Shown piece after piece: positions 62,054 to 64,000 of a DNA stretch of 64,000 nucleotides. A program made the position numbers and the translations under genes. The DNA comes from Paenibacillus campinasensis (GTDB taxonomy: Bacteria > Bacillota > Bacilli > Paenibacillales > Paenibacillaceae), in NCBI RefSeq assembly GCF_002272015.1, contig NZ_NPBY01000015.1:18413-82412 (forward strand). The letters are read 5' to 3'. Within the stretch, counting starts at the first letter, position 1, and every line of letters starts with the position of its first letter. The notes beneath the pieces were generated by a model, which was not told the origin of the DNA, searched no databases, and saw nothing but the letters and a program-made list of their open reading frames with translations.

Positions 62054-62383
62054 ATGGGGAAACAACCTGTAACCGAGCCGTTCCTGATTGAGAAGCTGAA
62101 TGAAGCGAAAATTCATTTCGAACGCGCTCTGGATTGTAAGCATACGGAGTTCGATGATCTTTATCCCTATATGATTGAACATCCTCAGTTTTTCTGGTAT
62201 AAGCGTTATGTTGCCTGGTCGGAATTGCTGACGATTGCCGGTCTGTGTGAGGAGCTTTCCTTCGATTGGAGAGAACAGTTCACTCCTCAGCAGGTGGAGT
62301 ATATAGAGAAACGTGTCATGTCTTCAACGGTTCTGGATTTCTGGTACGAGAAGAATGACAGCATTGAGCCGGCCCAGCGCTAA
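62054..62383 (+). CDS. Small soluble protein, function unknown
   Basis: This 109-residue protein is helical and acidic, with FLIEKLNEAKIHFERALDC near the start and EHPQFFWYKRYVAWSELLTIAGLCEELSFDWRE in the middle. I do not recognise the family. GAGGAGG lies 7-8 nt before the ATG. A TATAAT-like sequence at about 62016-62021 may be its promoter. It has its own terminator. Confidence 0.72.
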   Translation: MGKQPVTEPFLIEKLNEAKIHFERALDCKHTEFDDLYPYMIEHPQFFWYKRYVAWSELLTIAGLCEELSFDWREQFTPQQVEYIEKRVMSSTVLDFWYEKNDSIEPAQR

Positions 62384-62404
62384 AGGCTCGAAACCGAATA
62401 CCCG

Positions 62405-62438
62405 AAAGACCTAAATGACCTCATTTAGGTCTTTTTTT
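62405..62438 (+). terminator. Terminator
   Basis: AAGACCTAAATGA-CC-TCATTTAGGTCTT is followed by more T. It separates two small hypothetical genes. Confidence 0.95.
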
Positions 62439-62476
62439 AAGACCAAAACGAAATACGAGTGAGGGAGGCTGAAGAT

Positions 62477-62704
62477 ATGAGTATGATCAGTGATGAACGT
62501 TTGGACGAGCTTCGGCTGTCAGGTGAGCGGGTTCGCGTGGTGCGTGATGAACTGGAGAGCAACGATGTGATTGGCATCGTTGTGGCCTGGGACCCGACCC
62601 ATGTGATTATTCGCCGCAGAAACCGGCGCGTTGTGAAATTAGACCGGAATTACAGCTACCAGCTGTACAGCGAGCCGCGCCAAAGTCGCCTGGAGGACAA
62701 TTAA
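62477..62704 (+). CDS. Small basic protein, function unknown
   Basis: This 75-residue protein reads RVRVVRDELESNDVIGIVVAWDPTHVIIRRRNRRVVKLDRNYSYQ, a pattern of beta strands as in small SH3-like or Hfq-like barrels. I do not recognise the family. The ATG at 62477 lies 8 nt after GGGAGG. It may bind RNA or protein through its Arg-rich strand, but this is only a guess from composition. Confidence 0.7.
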   Translation: MSMISDERLDELRLSGERVRVVRDELESNDVIGIVVAWDPTHVIIRRRNRRVVKLDRNYSYQLYSEPRQSRLEDN

Positions 62705-62844
62705 GCGACCTTTCCGAGAGTCTGAGAACTGACCCAGTACAACTGTGAATCCGGTGCCCCTGTGCGAATAGATCAGCTAATGGACGGATATCTTATACTG
62801 GAATACTGGGAAACAGACCATTAGGAGAGAGGTGCACACAAGCG

Positions 62845-63174
62845 ATGGAATTGTCACAGGATAAAGTGTCGGCTTATAAAAACGAAATCACCAATATGAA
62901 GCAGTCCATGCCTGAAATGACGGAGGCATATCATCAATTCACAGGCGTCTGCTTTCGTGAAGGCGAGCTGGACGAAAAGACAAAGCAGTTGATTGCGCTT
63001 GGCATCAGCCTGTTTGCCAACAATGAGCTGTGTACGTTGTACCATATGCAGGAGGCCCGCTCCAAGGGGGCTTCAGAGCAGGCGATCATGGAGGCAGTAG
63101 CGGTCGCATCAGCAGCGAGCGCTGGACATGCCATGGCACAGGGACTTATGCGCGTGCAGCCCAATCTACACTAG
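62845..63174 (+). CDS. Carboxymuconolactone decarboxylase family protein lacking the CxxC pair
   Basis: This 109-residue protein has the CMD/AhpD-like all-helical fold: AYHQFTGVCFREGELDEKTKQLIALGISL, then NNELCTLYHMQEARSKGAS. In active AhpD-type members a CxxC precedes the His. Here only Cys63 and His67 remain, and Asn60 stands at the first Cys. It may not be a thiol peroxidase partner. GAGAGG precedes the ATG by about 12 nt. A terminator follows. Confidence 0.88.
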   Translation: MELSQDKVSAYKNEITNMKQSMPEMTEAYHQFTGVCFREGELDEKTKQLIALGISLFANNELCTLYHMQEARSKGASEQAIMEAVAVASAASAGHAMAQGLMRVQPNLH

Positions 63175-63220
63175 GTAGCACGAGGCGCTGCATCCAAGAT
63201 CAAGATGATAGCAAAGAATT

Positions 63221-63252
63221 AGCCGCTTTCCGGTGGGGAGAGCGGCTTTTTC
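63221..63252 (+). terminator. Terminator of the CMD gene
   Basis: AGCCGCT ... AGCGGCT is followed by TTTTTC. Confidence 0.88.
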
Positions 63253-63276
63253 GATGGGATAAGGGAGACTCGGAAA

Positions 63277-63336
63277 GTTATCGCTAAAGTTATCGCTAAA
63301 GTTATCGTTAAAGTTATCGATAAATTTAGCGATAGA
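63277..63336. repeat. 12-bp tandem repeat with inverted last copy
   Basis: GTTATCGCTAAA is repeated at 63277 and 63289. One-base variants follow at 63301 (GTTATCGTTAAA) and 63313 (GTTATCGATAAA). A near-perfect inverted copy (TTTAGCGATAGA) follows at 63325. The last direct copies can fold back onto it. It is noncoding on current evidence. Confidence 0.85.
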
Positions 63337-63403
63337 AGGAACTGCCATAATAAAGTAGCCATTGTCGCTGCTCAGCATGAGTATGGGGCAAGGATGGCCT
63401 GAT

Positions 63404-63814
63404 TCAGTGTGAGGCAGCAGCAGCGTGCGGCTGACCGGGACCAGGATCGCTTGCATGTAGCCCGAGGTAAGCCCGCATCCGCTCCATCATCTCCTTGCGG
63501 AAGGACGGCCACAGGATTGTTATGGACCCGACATAACCTCGGCACGCGTAACGGGCTTCAATACCGTCGTTCCCCTTGCGGATGTCATACACCTTGATGG
63601 TGCGCCTGCTGAATTCCTGCTTCACTTCGCGAAGCAGGATCGCCGCCTGCTTGGCGCCGTTGCCGACAACTTCCACATAGAGCTGCGGGGTCTTGAATAC
63701 GCCGCTTTCCTGAATAACCCGGCAGTCCCGCTCAAATACTTTGTGAATGAAGGTCAGCAGCAGATAGCTTTTGATCAGCGCGCGTTCTTCCGAGGTAACA
63801 GCCGGTATGGCCAT
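63404..63814 (-). CDS. Conserved-looking protein, function unknown
   Basis: This 136-residue protein is a soluble alpha/beta sequence: VTSEERALIKSYLLLTFIHKVFERDCRVI, then VVGNGAKQAAILLREVKQEFSRRTIKVYDI and a GYVGSITILWPSFRKEMMERM end. The basic and acidic alternation resembles small spore or DNA-associated proteins, but I recognise no family. The ATG at 63814 has AAAGGGTGG about 8 nt upstream; a GTG at 63826 is an alternative. A short repeat lies just beyond its stop. Confidence 0.68.
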   Translation of the reverse strand: MAIPAVTSEERALIKSYLLLTFIHKVFERDCRVIQESGVFKTPQLYVEVVGNGAKQAAILLREVKQEFSRRTIKVYDIRKGNDGIEARYACRGYVGSITILWPSFRKEMMERMRAYLGLHASDPGPGQPHAAAASH

Positions 63815-63914
63815 TATGTCCACCACCCTTTATATAGAAAATGTTTATTTAATGAGAACTTATGTTCTTATTTTAACCGAAAGTATCGAAAATAATCAAG
63901 TTTTAAAAAAAGTG

Positions 63915-63943
63915 TTGACTCGATTATTAAGCCGTGATATTAT
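63915..63943 (+). promoter_or_regulatory. Strong promoter, possibly for a stable-RNA operon outside the window
   Basis: TTGACT (63915-63920) and TATTAT (63938-63943) are 17 bp apart, and an A/T-rich stretch (UP-like) lies upstream. About 55 nt of leader remain before the window ends, with no start codon in a ribosome-site context. The form resembles rrn promoters of Bacillales; the target lies beyond 64000. Confidence 0.65.
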
Positions 63944-64000
63944 ATATCTTGTCGCCGCGATAAGTAACTACTGAAGATACCATTGCGATGGACAACATAT

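Noticed and set aside
63166..63456. Minus-strand frame through the 12-bp repeats (Asn-Phe-Ser-Asp-rich)
   Set aside because: No ribosome site, and the repetitive peptide is explained by the DNA repeat.

Overview
This 64-kb window looks like a chromosomal segment of a spore-forming, low-to-middle GC Bacillales bacterium, most likely a Paenibacillus. The evidence is the gene set: YtpB-type terpene synthase, YjcZ-type sporulation microprotein, YitT, YugP, PolY1-type DNA polymerase IV, RelQ-type alarmone synthetase, a coproporphyrin-type hemE-hemH pair, a GltC-like regulator and GlnR/TnrA operators. Strong AGGAGG ribosome sites, frequent GTG/TTG starts and compact rho-independent terminators fit as well. 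I see no insertion sequence, prophage, CRISPR array, tRNA or rRNA gene, and every gene inside the window appears intact. Only mgtE at the left edge is cut.

Layout. 1-8 kb: mgtE (partial), an MscS-type channel, an LtaS-family enzyme, a THUMP RNA methyltransferase, an O-methyltransferase and an MFS pump. 8-14 kb: hemE-hemH, then a CapA/GDPD/FAH/DUF92 run. 14-19 kb: an ABC-F ATPase, an ECF sigma/anti-sigma pair and an M42 peptidase. 19-26 kb: a LapA-like protein, PepF with an in-frame secretory extension, small proteins, a cold-shock protein, an MFS transporter, ytpB and pfkA. 26-33 kb: a MATE transporter, a secreted GH-like protein, YitT, a DEAD-box helicase and a YjcZ microprotein. 33-38 kb: a DUF624 protein, a probable 6S RNA, tpx, a rhomboid protease, a GltC-like LysR regulator, YugP and a MerR regulator. 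38-42 kb: a nitrogen-regulated ammonium-transporter operon. 42-52 kb: a JAMM protease, a TlpA-like thioredoxin, cimA, dinB, ferredoxin, an L,D-transpeptidase, a quinone-type pyrD, relQ-DUF309 and a CYCGC lipoprotein/thioredoxin pair. 52-64 kb: two RsmF-like methyltransferases around rsuA and a HAD gene, a diguanylate-cyclase-like protein, a glycosyltransferase, a YkvI-like protein, xpt, small hypotheticals, and a strong stable-RNA-type promoter pointing out of the window.

The most interesting unit is at 38.7-42.2 kb. An amt gene has one GlnR/TnrA-type operator upstream of its promoter and another downstream. It is followed by a GlnD-like DUF294 nucleotidyltransferase and a DEDDh exonuclease whose start overlaps the nucleotidyltransferase stop. 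No P-II gene is present. This could be a nucleotidylation writer/eraser module that controls ammonium uptake. Other leads are PepF with two ribosome sites, one preceding a signal peptide; a probable 6S RNA; a cloverleaf-like 108-nt element between convergent genes; and a 24-bp operator-like palindrome between an efflux gene and hemE.
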